Assembly (NCBI RefSeq): GCF_000472925.1
Contig: NZ_AXAS01000012.1
Coordinates: 62,001-126,000 of the forward strand
Source of the DNA: Bradyrhizobium sp. Ec3.3
GTDB lineage: Bacteria; Pseudomonadota; Alphaproteobacteria; Rhizobiales; Xanthobacteraceae
Reading direction: 5' to 3'
DNA length: 64,000 nucleotides
Under the pieces are notes generated by a model. That model was not told the origin of the DNA, ran no database searches, and was given only the letters and a program-made list of their open reading frames with translations. The position numbers and the translations under genes were made by a program. This document shows, one piece after another, positions 55,721 to 64,000 of the stretch. Position 1 is the first letter of the stretch. Every line of letters starts with the position of its first letter.

Positions 55721-57730
55721 ATGTCGCAGCAAAGCCGCAACAAGGGAGCTTCGGCCCCCTCCTCACTCCATTCGTCGGCTATTCTGGACCGGGCAATTGC
55801 GGCGCACCGTTCGGGCAATCTGGCGGATGCGGAACGGGCCTACACGACCATCCTGAGGGCAAGCAGAACGCATCCCACCGCGCTCCATATGCTGGGGCTG
55901 TTGCAGGCCCAGCGCGGCAATTTCGCGGACGCCGAGCCATTGCTCAAGAAGGCTGCCCGCATCGACTCCGGCAATCCCGACGTTCTTTTCAACTATGCCA
56001 ACGTGCTGCGTGCATTGGACAAGACAGACGATGCGCTCGCTTGGCTTGCGAAAGCGATTGCCCTGTCGCCGGACTTCGCCGATGCGCATCTCAATCGCGG
56101 CGCGATCCTGATTGCACGGAAGGAGTTTCACGGCGCGATCGCCGAACTTGATCGCGCCATTGCGATCACGCCATCGAGCGCAGCCTTCTTGAACCGAGGT
56201 AGTGCGTTCCAGCGGCTCGGTCAGCTTGACGAAGCGCATGACAGCTACCGAAGTGCCATCGAGCTTGCACCGTCGAATCCACAGTACCATTTCGTCTTGT
56301 CTGAGGTCCTTACCGAAATGGGCCGACACGACGAAGCGATCGAAGCGCTCGAAAGAACGGTCGCACTCAACAAGGCCTTCCCGTTCGCGTTGAGCAAGCT
56401 CGTTGATTCCAGGCGGAAGCGTGCCGACTGGCGCAGTTTCGAACGTGAACAGGCCGCCTTGGACGAGGCCGCCGAATCCGGCGTGGCGATCGACGCGCTC
56501 ACCTTCCTTGTTGCCTCGTCGTCTCCGGCACACCAATTCACCTGTGCGAAGACGTATGTCGCCAACGTCGCTCCGGAGCGAGGTGCCGCGATAGCCAGAA
56601 CGCCGTCACCGACTTCCCGGCTGCGGGTCGCGTACCTGTCTGCCGATTTTCGCAATCACGCCACCGCGCTTTTGATGGCCGGACTTTTCGAGGAGCACGA
56701 CCGCGAGCGCTTCGACATCAGCGCCATCTCCTACGGACCGGATGACGGCGGCAACATGCGCAACCGCCTGAAGGCAGCATTCGAACGCTTCGAAGACGTC
56801 AGACATCTTACCGACGAGGACGTGGTCAAGCTGATACGCCAGCTCGACATCGAGGTCCTCGTCGATCTCGGAGGCTTCACCGCCGGTGCGCGGCCGAAAA
56901 TCCTCGCGCACCGGCCGGCTCCCATCCAGGTCAACTATCTCGGCTTTCCCGGCACGATGGGCGCGTCATATATCGACTACATCATGGCCGACCGGATCGT
57001 CATACCCGAAGGAGAGCAGAAGCATTACGCCGAGAAGGTGATCTATCTCCCCGACAGCTATCAGGTGACCGACACCAGGCGACCGCCCCTGCCAAATGCA
57101 CCAGCCCGGAGCGAGGTCGGACTGCCGGACGATGCATTCGTCTACTGCGCGTTCAACAAAACGTTGAAGATCACGCCTGTGCTGTTCGATGTCTGGATGA
57201 GGCTGCTTGCCAAGACCGCCGGCAGCGTCCTTTGGCTGTTTGATGGGGGCCAGATCGCCAGGGAGAACCTGAGGCGTGAAGCTGTAGCGCGCGGCATCGC
57301 CGCCGAGAGGATCGTGTTCGCCCCACCCGTCGCTATCGACGAACACTTGGCGCGCCACCAGCTGGCCGATCTGTTCCTGGACACGTTGCCCTACAACGCC
57401 CATACCACGGCCAGCGACGCCCTTTGGGCTGGCTTGCCGGTCCTGACCTGCCTCGGCACCGCCTTTCCGGGACGAGTTGCAGCCAGTCTCCTGAATGCTG
57501 TCGGCCTTCCCGAGTTGGTGACGCGATCGCTGGACGAATATGAGGGCTTGGCGCTTCGGATCGCGCACGATTCCGAACTTCGAACCGCCCTCAAGAGCAA
57601 GCTGGCGACGCATCGGTCCACTTGGCCTCTCTTCGATACTGTCGGTATGACACGACACATCGAAAAGGCCTTCAGTGAAATGTGGCGCCGGCATTGCGCC
57701 GGCGAAGCGCCGGCCTCGTTTGCCGTCTAA
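55721..57730 (+). CDS. TPR protein with GT41-type glycosyltransferase domain (OGT/SPINDLY-like)
   Basis: A 669-residue cytoplasmic protein. Residues 15-230 contain several TPR units, followed by a catalytic region of the O-GlcNAc-transferase type. Visible blocks are YLSADFRNHA, VDLGGFTAGARPKILAHRPAPIQVNYLGFPGTMG, CAFNKTLKITP and DTLPYNAHTTASDALWAGLPVLT. Relatives transfer a sugar from a nucleotide sugar to Ser/Thr of target proteins, such as flagellins or adhesins in bacteria; target and sugar here are unknown. I chose ATG 55721 over an upstream TTG. Confidence 0.85.
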   Translation: MSQQSRNKGASAPSSLHSSAILDRAIAAHRSGNLADAERAYTTILRASRTHPTALHMLGLLQAQRGNFADAEPLLKKAARIDSGNPDVLFNYANVLRALDKTDDALAWLAKAIALSPDFADAHLNRGAILIARKEFHGAIAELDRAIAITPSSAAFLNRGSAFQRLGQLDEAHDSYRSAIELAPSNPQYHFVLSEVLTEMGRHDEAIEALERTVALNKAFPFALSKLVDSRRKRADWRSFEREQAALDEAAESGVAIDALTFLVASSSPAHQFTCAKTYVANVAPERGAAIARTPSPTSRLRVAYLSADFRNHATALLMAGLFEEHDRERFDISAISYGPDDGGNMRNRLKAAFERFEDVRHLTDEDVVKLIRQLDIEVLVDLGGFTAGARPKILAHRPAPIQVNYLGFPGTMGASYIDYIMADRIVIPEGEQKHYAEKVIYLPDSYQVTDTRRPPLPNAPARSEVGLPDDAFVYCAFNKTLKITPVLFDVWMRLLAKTAGSVLWLFDGGQIARENLRREAVARGIAAERIVFAPPVAIDEHLARHQLADLFLDTLPYNAHTTASDALWAGLPVLTCLGTAFPGRVAASLLNAVGLPELVTRSLDEYEGLALRIAHDSELRTALKSKLATHRSTWPLFDTVGMTRHIEKAFSEMWRRHCAGEAPASFAV

Positions 57731-57800
57731 ATCTGATGGTCGCCTTGGCGCAATCGCATCGATCGGTCAAGGTTCGGGTCCGTACGGCGGAGTGAACTGC

Positions 57801-58067
57801 TCAATGCGCGGTGGCCCAGGCCCTCGCCTCGCGCTGCGCGGCTGCGATCTCGGCATCCGACATCTGCCCGGCGACCTCCTGGCGAAGTGCGATCGCGTCC
57901 TTGCGGCCCTTCAGCGCCGCGAGGTTGAACCACTTATGCGCGGCGACGAGATCGACGAGGCCGCAGCGGCCGCTCGCCCAATACATGCCCCGCTCGAACA
58001 GCACGTCCGACAAGGCGCTCACGTCGACCGGCGTCGCGGTCTCCAGATCGAAAGTCCCCTGAAACAT
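57801..58067 (-). CDS. SEL1-like repeat small protein
   Basis: An 88-residue protein with a run of about 45 residues of the SEL1/TPR-like type (RGMYWASGRCGLVDLVAAHKWFNLAALKG). It has no signal peptide. AGGGG lies eight bases before ATG 58067. Function unknown; SEL1 repeats mediate protein-protein contacts. Confidence 0.6.
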   Translation of the reverse strand: MFQGTFDLETATPVDVSALSDVLFERGMYWASGRCGLVDLVAAHKWFNLAALKGRKDAIALRQEVAGQMSDAEIAAAQREARAWATAH

Positions 58068-58934
58068 GTCGCATCCCCTTTATTGTTGTGCCGCCTCGTT
58101 CCCCCGAGCGCGGCTCCCATCCAAACTGTTCAACTCGTCCCCATGCCGTTCTTGCCGGCTTGTTGAGGGCGATCTTGGCGAGCAAATTTGAATGGCAGTT
58201 TAAGTATCGCGATGAAGGGGACGTAAACGCGAGGCCACCTGGCGCGGCCACGAAAATGCAAGAAGTCCCGGATTCTCAAGTACTTCTGCGATACGTCAGA
58301 TTTGGTTAACCGTCCGGATTTTCGGACGATGATAACCATCGCGCGTGGTGAGATGCGCACGATCGTAGCCAAATTCTGAGCTGTCATTCCCCGCGAAGGC
58401 GAGGAATCCAGTACGCCGCGGCTTCTCCGTATGCGTCACTGGCTCTGGAATACTTGGCGGTTTCAACCGGTCGTCGCAACACTCCATCAAAGGAGGTGGC
58501 GATGACGCCGGAGGGTGGGCGCGCGGTCGGGCCACGGCGATCGCGAGCCTGTTCGGCTGCGCTGTCGCGTCTTGGATCTGAAATTTTGAGAAATGAAAAC
58601 GCCGGCGAGGATCCCGGCTACTCGAACGAGGGCGTCGGCGAACACGTCAGGACCAGATTTCATTTTGGCCGCGAGGCTACTCATGAAATTGCGGAGCCGT
58701 TAAAGGCGAACCGCACCGAACGAAGAAAACTTGTTTCTTCTGCCGGACCGGACCTTGACGAGCAAGCTCGACAAGGAAGGACGATCCGACCGTTGACCTG
58801 ATGTCTCGCCGACACCCTCTATCGCCGATCAGAGCCTAGTTGACTGAGACCTGTCCTGCCGGAGGCAAACCAGATCGCAGAAGGCGCTGATGACGTGCCG
58901 GCCATCAGAGAGGCCGGCGACTTCAGAAGCGAAG
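58068..58934. other. Gene-poor region with a repeat relic
   Basis: The 867-bp stretch has no supported gene. Short frames on both strands (for example minus 58487-58684) lack ribosome sites. A decayed palindromic repeat occupies about 58379-58460. Confidence 0.5.
58379..58460. repeat. Partial palindromic repeat (CATTCCCCGCGAAGG family)
   Basis: The segment reads TGTCATTCCCCGCGAAGGCGAGGAATCC and CTCTGGAATAC, parts of a repeat recalled from Bradyrhizobium intergenic regions. The right arm is missing, so this is a truncated copy. Confidence 0.55.
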
Positions 58935-59027
58935 TTACTTCTTCTTCTTCGCGACCTTGCGGGTCTTCTTCGCAGTCTTCTTCACTGCGCTCTTCGCCTT
59001 CTTCGCCTTCTTCGCTTTCTTGGCCAT
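58935..59027 (-). CDS. 30-residue Lys/Ala-rich microprotein (histone-H1-tail-like)
   Basis: A 30-residue product beginning MAKKAKKAKKAK and ending KVAKKKK is almost entirely Lys, Ala, Thr, Ser and Val (over half Lys). ATG 59027 has GGAGGG five bases upstream, the best ribosome site in the area. The Lys/Ala spacing resembles H1-like C-terminal tails, so nonspecific nucleic-acid binding is plausible. Automated callers often miss such genes. Confidence 0.65.
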   Translation of the reverse strand: MAKKAKKAKKAKSAVKKTAKKTRKVAKKKK

Positions 59028-59578
59028 GTTGCCCTCCGATGTGTGAGATGGCTTTAATCGCTGCGTGCATTCGGGGATCGAATGCACTTCATCCCGAATA
59101 CACCAACACGGCGAAAAAAACATCTTCCCGCTTAAGGAAGTGTTGACGCAGCGAAGCGCGCAAGTACTCCGCGCATCGTGCACGCGGTTGACGAGTCGTT
59201 CGATCGTCTATGCGAAAAGTGCCTGCCGCACCGACGCCGGCGAAAGCATCGATTGCAAGAAAACTCTATGCTGCAAGCCCATTTCGCATTCGCAAGTTGC
59301 GCGCGATCGATGCTCCGGCGCGCGTTGCGTCTTGTTCGAAGGCGCACGAAGCGTGTTTCGCGGACTCTGAGTCGCGAATTTTGGCAACGAAAATATTTTC
59401 ATGCTTAACGGCGCGATCGCTCGCCGGAGCGTGCTCGAAGCCGCCGTTTGTACGAATCGAAGACGGCGATTCGGTGGGGCTTGGACGATGCGATCGAGGC
59501 GACGTTGGTGTCGCCGAGTGCGCGACGGATGCGCAAAGGCAGGATCGCGGTGACGACACGCGCCGTCACCGCAACGTG
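59028..59578. other. Intergenic between microprotein gene and gatB
   Basis: 551 bp without a supported gene. Plus-strand frames of 70-90 codons exist, such as one starting ATG 59268, but none has a ribosome site or known family. Confidence 0.45.
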
Positions 59579-61060
59579 TCAGACGCCGAGCTTGGACTTG
59601 AGCAGGTCGTTGACCGCTTGCGGGTTGGCCTTGCCGCCGGACGACTTCATCACCTGGCCGACGAACCAGCCGAGTGCCTGCGGCTTGTCCTTGACCTGCG
59701 CGACCTTGTCGGGATTGGCCGCGATGATGTCGTCGACCACCTTCTCGATCGCCGAGAGGTCGGTGACCTGCTTCATGCCGCGGCTTTCGACGAGCGCGCG
59801 CGGATCGCCGCCCTCCTGCCAGACGATCTCGAACAGATCCTTGGCGATCTTTCCGCTGATCGTGCCCTCGCCGATCAGGTCGATGATCGCGGCAAGCTGC
59901 TCGGCGGCGACGGGAGCGCCCGCAATGCCCCGTCCCTCCTTGTTGAGACGGCCGAACAGCTCGTTGATCACCCAATTCGCCGCCATCTTGCCGTCGCGGG
60001 TGCGATTGGCGAGCCTGTCCAGCACGGTCTCGTAGAAGTCAGCGCTTTCGCGCTCGGCGACGAGCACGCTCGCATCATAGGTCGACAGGCCGAAGTCGGC
60101 GACGAAGCGCGTCTTCTTTTGGTCCGGCAGCTCGGGCAGCTTCGCCTTCAGCTCATCGACGAAGCTTTGCGAGAATTCCAGCGGCAAGAGATCGGGATCG
60201 GGGAAGTAGCGGTAGTCGTGCGCCTCTTCCTTCGACCGCATCGAGCGCGTCTCGCCCTTGTTGGGGTCGTAGAGCCGTGTCTCCTGGTCGATCTCACCGC
60301 CGTCCTCGAGGATCTCGATCTGGCGCCGCGCCTCGTACTCGATCGCTTGTCCAATGAAGTTGATCGAGTTCATATTCTTGATCTCGCAGCGGGTGCCGAG
60401 CGGCCCGCCGGGACGACGCACCGAGACGTTGACGTCGGCGCGCAGGTTTCCCTTCTCCATGTCGCCGTCGCAGGTGCCGAGATAGCGCAGGATCGAGCGC
60501 AGCTTGGTGACATAGGCCTTCGCCTGCTCGGCGTCGCGGATGTCCGGTTTTGAGACAATCTCCATCAGCGCCACGCCGGAGCGGTTGAGATCGACATAGG
60601 ACATCGTCGGCGACTGGTCGTGCAACAACTTGCCGGCATCCTGCTCCAGGTGCAGCCGCTCGATGCCGACGTTGACGCTGCGGCCGCCGTCGAGCTCGAC
60701 CAACACCTCGCCCTCGCCGACGATCGGCGACTTGTACTGGCTGATCTGATAACCCTGCGGCAAGTCGGGATAGAAATAGTTTTTCCGGTCGAACACCGAA
60801 CGTAGATTGATCTTCGCCTTCAGTCCGAGCCCGGTCCGGACAGCCTGCCTGACGCATTCCTCATTGATGACGGGCAGCATGCCGGGCATCGCCGCGTCGA
60901 TCAGCGACACGTGCGTGTTCGGCTCGCCGCCGAACGCGATGGACGCGCCCGAGAACAGTTTTGAGTTCGACGTCACCTGCGCATGGATTTCCATGCCGAT
61001 GACGATCTCCCAGTCGCCGGTGGCGCCTTTGAGAAGCTTGTGGGGGGCGGGTGCGTTCAT
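59579..61060 (-). CDS. gatB: Asp-tRNA(Asn)/Glu-tRNA(Gln) amidotransferase subunit B
   Basis: A 493-residue subunit that binds the misacylated tRNA and activates its side chain by ATP. The [11 protein letters not shown] start, the CSxLFSGA-type block and NRTGV-like residues are present in family form, with the [17 protein letters not shown] region and the C-terminal YqeY-like helical domain. ATG 61060 is used instead of a longer frame. It lies apart from gatCA, separated by a lipoprotein gene on the opposite strand. Confidence 0.95.
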   Translation of the reverse strand: MNAPAPHKLLKGATGDWEIVIGMEIHAQVTSNSKLFSGASIAFGGEPNTHVSLIDAAMPGMLPVINEECVRQAVRTGLGLKAKINLRSVFDRKNYFYPDLPQGYQISQYKSPIVGEGEVLVELDGGRSVNVGIERLHLEQDAGKLLHDQSPTMSYVDLNRSGVALMEIVSKPDIRDAEQAKAYVTKLRSILRYLGTCDGDMEKGNLRADVNVSVRRPGGPLGTRCEIKNMNSINFIGQAIEYEARRQIEILEDGGEIDQETRLYDPNKGETRSMRSKEEAHDYRYFPDPDLLPLEFSQSFVDELKAKLPELPDQKKTRFVADFGLSTYDASVLVAERESADFYETVLDRLANRTRDGKMAANWVINELFGRLNKEGRGIAGAPVAAEQLAAIIDLIGEGTISGKIAKDLFEIVWQEGGDPRALVESRGMKQVTDLSAIEKVVDDIIAANPDKVAQVKDKPQALGWFVGQVMKSSGGKANPQAVNDLLKSKLGV

Positions 61061-61279
61061 GGGTCTCGATGTCCGGACAAATCCATATCGGGGTTGGTTG
61101 GGCTTCGCGCAACGGATCGCGCCAGTCAAGCTGGAGAACGTGGTGCGACAATGGGCCGACGACGGCGGCTGGCGCATTCCGCCCGCGCCGGGCCTGCACA
61201 GTGCACATTTGGCGCCGCTCCCTCAGGCATTGACGCCGACGCCCGACGCGCCGTAGAAGTTGAGTGCAGGGGGCAATGC

Positions 61280-61924
61280 ATGTTCTTTCGTAGCCTGATT
61301 TTGGTGGCTTCGGCCGCCGTTCTCGTGTCCTGTTCGACACCTTATCAGCAACAAGGCTTTACCGGTGGATCCGACGTCAAGGAGCTCAGGCCCGACGTCT
61401 TCCGCGTGAGCTTCCAGGGCAATGGTTACACCACCCGCGAGAGTGTTCAGGTCTATTGGCTCTATCGTTCTGCCCAACTGGCGATCGAAAAGGGCTTTGC
61501 TGGATTTGAAATCCTGTCAGACATTCAATTCGTGATGCATCGACCACCGGCGAATGATCGTGGCCCTCGCCTCGCCAGCGCAGTGCCGTCGCTGCGCACC
61601 CGCATTCCGGTGTCACCACAGGAGACTGCCGATTTCAGGATCTGGGACCATGGCGATTTCGCCAGCCGATCGGATCAGCCGATCCGGCTCGCGCGTGGCG
61701 GCGTGTTTATCTACACCGGCGGCGGGGCGGCGGGGCCCAAGCCCGGACTCGAGGCCGACGTGCACTTCCTGCCGGCACCGGTCGAGGCGGCTCCTCCGAA
61801 AGTCTTCAATGCCAAGGCGCTGATTGCCCAGTTGGAGCCGCTCATCAAGGCCGAGCGGTGCAACCTCGGCAATATCTGTCCGCATGTTCACGAATATCTG
61901 CTGCCGAAAGGAACGCTAAGATAG
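61280..61924 (+). CDS. Putative lipoprotein (CC0125/CC1285-like)
   Basis: A 214-residue protein with a lipobox LVSC at residues 15-18 and a body containing VFRVSFQGNGYTTRESVQVY, the pattern of a small alphaproteobacterial lipoprotein family of unknown function. ATG 61280 has AGGGGG seven bases upstream. It is inserted between gatB and the gatA-linked gene on the opposite strand. Confidence 0.7.
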   Translation: MFFRSLILVASAAVLVSCSTPYQQQGFTGGSDVKELRPDVFRVSFQGNGYTTRESVQVYWLYRSAQLAIEKGFAGFEILSDIQFVMHRPPANDRGPRLASAVPSLRTRIPVSPQETADFRIWDHGDFASRSDQPIRLARGGVFIYTGGGAAGPKPGLEADVHFLPAPVEAAPPKVFNAKALIAQLEPLIKAERCNLGNICPHVHEYLLPKGTLR

Positions 61925-61958
61925 CGCGCCGCGAGATATCATTGCGGGTGAACCGACC

Positions 61959-62243
61959 TCACGATCTAAGCAGCGTGGCAGTGATCCGCTCCCACTCCGC
62001 CTGCAATGATTCTTTCGCCGCCGGCTGGCCCGCCTGGCGGTACCAATAGCCGGCATTGCCGAGATCGCCTTCAACGCGGTGCAAGTATGCGTGCACCCAG
62101 GCGGCGTCGCGGCTGTCCTCGTCCTGGACGATCTTGTGCGCCTTGTCCCAGTCTCCCTTCGCGGCCCACCAGAGCCCTGCGAGCGGCGCGCTGAGTTCGG
62201 GCGCCGGCGCTGCGCCTTCGAGGCTGGCGATGTACGCCGCCAT
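61959..62243 (-). CDS. Small conserved protein downstream of gatA, unknown
   Basis: A 94-residue soluble protein, helical and rich in Trp, Ala and Glu (GLWWAAKGDWDKAHKIVQDE). No named family. ATG 62243 starts two bases after the gatA stop with an AGAGGTGGTG ribosome region spanning the stop, so it is probably translated from the gatA transcript. Confidence 0.65.
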   Translation of the reverse strand: MAAYIASLEGAAPAPELSAPLAGLWWAAKGDWDKAHKIVQDEDSRDAAWVHAYLHRVEGDLGNAGYWYRQAGQPAAKESLQAEWERITATLLRS

Positions 62244-62245
62244 GT

Positions 62246-63721
62246 TCACCACCACCTCTCGGGCGTGAAGCGGCCGGCCGCCTGCTCGATGACCTCGCCG
62301 AGCGAGAACAGCGTCTCCTCATCGAAGGGCCGGCCGATCAATTGCAGGCCGAGCGGCAGACCTTGCGCATCCTTGCCCGCGGGCACGGCGATGCCGGGCA
62401 GGCCCGCCATGTTCACGGTGACCGTGAAGATGTCGTTCAGGTACATCTCGACCGGGTCGGCGCCGCCCTTCTCGCCGATGCCGAAGGCGGCCGACGGCGT
62501 TGCCGGCGTGAGGATCGCATCGACGCCCCTGGCGAAACAGTCCTCAAAGTCCTTCTTGATCAGGGTGCGCACTTTTTGCGCACGCAGATAATAGGCGTCG
62601 TAATAGCCGGCCGACAGCACATAGGTGCCGATCATGACGCGCCGCTTCACCTCGGCGCCAAACCCTTCGGCGCGGGTGTTCTCGTACATCTCGATGATGT
62701 TGCGTCCCTGCTCGCGCAGGCCGTAGCGTACGCCGTCATAGCGCGCGAGGTTCGACGAGGCTTCCGCCGGCGCCACGATGTAGTAGGCCGGCAAAGCGTA
62801 TTTGGTGTGCGGCAGCGACACCTCGACAAGCTCGGCGCCGGCGGCCTTCAGCCAGGCCGCGCCCGCTTCCCAAAGCTTTTCGATCTCGGCAGGCATGCCG
62901 TCGAGACGGTATTCCTTGGGAATGCCGATCTTCATGCCCTTCACGGACTTGCCGACCGCGGCCTCATAGTCCGGCACGGCGATGTCGACGGAGGTCGTGT
63001 CCTTCGGATCGTGGCCCGCCATCGAGCGCAGCAGCATCGCACAATCGCGCACGCTGCGCGCGATCGGACCGGCCTGATCGAGCGAGGAGGCAAAGGCGAC
63101 GATGCCCCAGCGTGAGCAGCGGCCATAGGTCGGCTTGATGCCGACGGTCGCGGTGAAGGCTGCGGGCTGGCGGATCGAGCCGCCGGTATCGGTCGCGGTC
63201 GCGCCCATGCAGAGCAGCGCCGCAACGGCCGAGGCCGAGCCGCCGGACGAGCCGCCAGGCACCAGCGTCGTGTTCGAGCCCTCGCGCCGCCAGGGATTGC
63301 CGACGGGACCGAAGCAGGAGGTCTCGTTCGACGAGCCCATCGCGAACTCATCATTGTTGAGCTTGCCGAGCATCACCGCACCGTCGCGCCAGAGCTGCGA
63401 GGTGATGGTCGACTCGTAGGTCGGCACGAAATTGCCGAGGATCTTCGAGCAGGCCGTGGTGCGCACGCCCTTGGTCGCAAACAGGTCCTTGATGCCGAGC
63501 GGAATGCCGGCGAGCGGGCCGGCATCGCCCTTGGCGATCTGGCTATCAGCTTCGCGCGCCATGGCGCGCGCCTGGTCGGGCGTCTCCAGGACGAAGGCGT
63601 TGAGCGCGCGCGCAGCCTCCATCGCACTCAGATGCGCGTCGGTCAGCTCAAGCGACGTGAATGTCTTGTCGGCGAGACCCTTGCGGGCCTCGGCGAGCGT
63701 CAGCGATGTCAAATTGGTCAT
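62246..63721 (-). CDS. gatA: Asp-tRNA(Asn)/Glu-tRNA(Gln) amidotransferase subunit A
   Basis: A 491-residue amidase that releases ammonia from glutamine for the amidation. The triad Lys78, cis-Ser158 (GGSSGGSA) and nucleophile Ser182 ([10 protein letters not shown]) is intact. ATG 63721 overlaps the stop of the 74-residue gene as ATGA. Confidence 0.96.
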   Translation of the reverse strand: MTNLTSLTLAEARKGLADKTFTSLELTDAHLSAMEAARALNAFVLETPDQARAMAREADSQIAKGDAGPLAGIPLGIKDLFATKGVRTTACSKILGNFVPTYESTITSQLWRDGAVMLGKLNNDEFAMGSSNETSCFGPVGNPWRREGSNTTLVPGGSSGGSASAVAALLCMGATATDTGGSIRQPAAFTATVGIKPTYGRCSRWGIVAFASSLDQAGPIARSVRDCAMLLRSMAGHDPKDTTSVDIAVPDYEAAVGKSVKGMKIGIPKEYRLDGMPAEIEKLWEAGAAWLKAAGAELVEVSLPHTKYALPAYYIVAPAEASSNLARYDGVRYGLREQGRNIIEMYENTRAEGFGAEVKRRVMIGTYVLSAGYYDAYYLRAQKVRTLIKKDFEDCFARGVDAILTPATPSAAFGIGEKGGADPVEMYLNDIFTVTVNMAGLPGIAVPAGKDAQGLPLGLQLIGRPFDEETLFSLGEVIEQAAGRFTPERWW

Positions 63722-63942
63722 TTATTGATCGGGCTACAGAAGAACGGAGACAGGGTCTTGTCGTTGGCCGGGTCGTCTTGCTTAACGTTGTTCTTGGCGG
63801 ATGCATTCGCCGACGCCTCGAGCTGGTCGAGCACGGCATTGGCCGCCACGTTGGGATCGGCAGCCTTGCCCTGCCGCTCCATCGCGTCGAGATAGTTCAT
63901 ATAGGCCTGATAGGCCTTCTCATCGTCGCATAGCAGGCACAT
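63718..63942 (-). CDS. Small protein with N-terminal CxxC between gatC and gatA, unknown
   Basis: A 74-residue soluble protein beginning [21 protein letters not shown] with a CxxC motif and another Cys near the end (FFCSP). No known family. It overlaps gatA as ATGA and lies 20 bp after the gatC stop, so it is probably part of the same transcript. Confidence 0.65.
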   Translation of the reverse strand: MCLLCDDEKAYQAYMNYLDAMERQGKAADPNVAANAVLDQLEASANASAKNNVKQDDPANDKTLSPFFCSPINK

Positions 63943-63962
63943 CGGACTCGTGTCCTAATTTT

Positions 63963-64000
63963 TTACTCGACGACCTTCGGCACCAGGAAGAAGTGGCCTT
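63963..64000 (-). CDS. gatC: Asp-tRNA(Asn)/Glu-tRNA(Gln) amidotransferase subunit C, 3' end only
   Basis: Only the last eleven codons are in the window. They read GHFFLVPKVVE followed by TAA, the conserved C-terminus of GatC, which stabilises the GatA-GatB complex. Its position upstream of gatA supports this. Confidence 0.8.
   Translation of the reverse strand, partial: GHFFLVPKVVE

Noticed and set aside
58487..58684. A 65-codon minus-strand frame in the gene-poor region
   Set aside because: It has no ribosome site and no family resemblance. It could be real, but the sequence does not support it.
59210..60553. A 447-codon plus-strand frame opposite gatB
   Set aside because: Most of it is antisense to gatB. 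The unshared 5' part has no ribosome site.
1..64000. CRISPR arrays, prophage, insertion sequences
   Set aside because: No regularly spaced repeats, transposase motifs or phage structural genes are visible anywhere in the window.

Overview
The window looks like chromosome of a Bradyrhizobium-type alphaproteobacterium. The evidence is the high G+C, a Rhizobiales porin with its typical N-terminus, paired DUF3551 proteins, the gene order rel-pdxJ-acpS-lepB-rnc-era-recO, a split gatC/gatA/gatB cluster, and palindromic intergenic repeats of the kind I know from Bradyrhizobium. The species assignment is inference; no 16S or phylogeny is available here. I see no prophage, insertion sequence, CRISPR array or conjugation gene.

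Layout. 1-0.6 kb: 3' part of an aminoacyl-tRNA--protein transferase (bpt). 0.6-8.4 kb: a tightly overlapping minus-strand operon with a cyclase/AAA/TPR regulator, a non-canonical cytochrome P450, a membrane protein and a DyP-type peroxidase (operon A). 9-19 kb: mntH behind a probable Mn-responsive operator, two MFS exporters, a DMT exporter, a second class III cyclase, an outer-membrane barrel, an AraC regulator, a relic of arsC and a periplasmic metallo-beta-lactamase. 19.2-24.3 kb: a second cyclase-headed minus-strand operon with a PAP2/vanadium-haloperoxidase-like enzyme carrying a GGA-repeat N-terminus and a cytoplasmic subtilase (operon B). 24.6-34.2 kb: metal and anion transport (dmeF, chrBA, sulP) and several unrecognised proteins, including an orphan PLP enzyme. 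34.4-49.5 kb: core housekeeping genes (parC, recO, era, rnc, lepB, acpS, pdxJ, rel, rpoZ, a NYN-domain protein, udgB, a peroxiredoxin, smpB, mscL, dapA). 49.7-64 kb: a lytic transglycosylase, two DUF3551 proteins, a porin, tRNA-Ser(GCU), a TPR/GT41 glycosyltransferase, a 30-residue lysine-rich microprotein, and gatB, gatA and the end of gatC with small companion genes.

How they work together. The housekeeping block links envelope and protein secretion (lepB), acyl-carrier activation (acpS), vitamin B6 synthesis (pdxJ), ribosome maturation (era, rnc), stringent response (rel) and repair (recO, udgB). The Gat cluster amidates mis-charged Glu-/Asp-tRNA. Metal homeostasis is unusually dense: Mn import, Co/Ni efflux, chromate efflux, and an eroded arsenic locus. 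The least explained material is operons A and B. Each starts with a class III cyclase-like/TPR regulator followed by redox or haloperoxidase-like enzymes. They are the best candidates for an undescribed system, but their function is not established from sequence.
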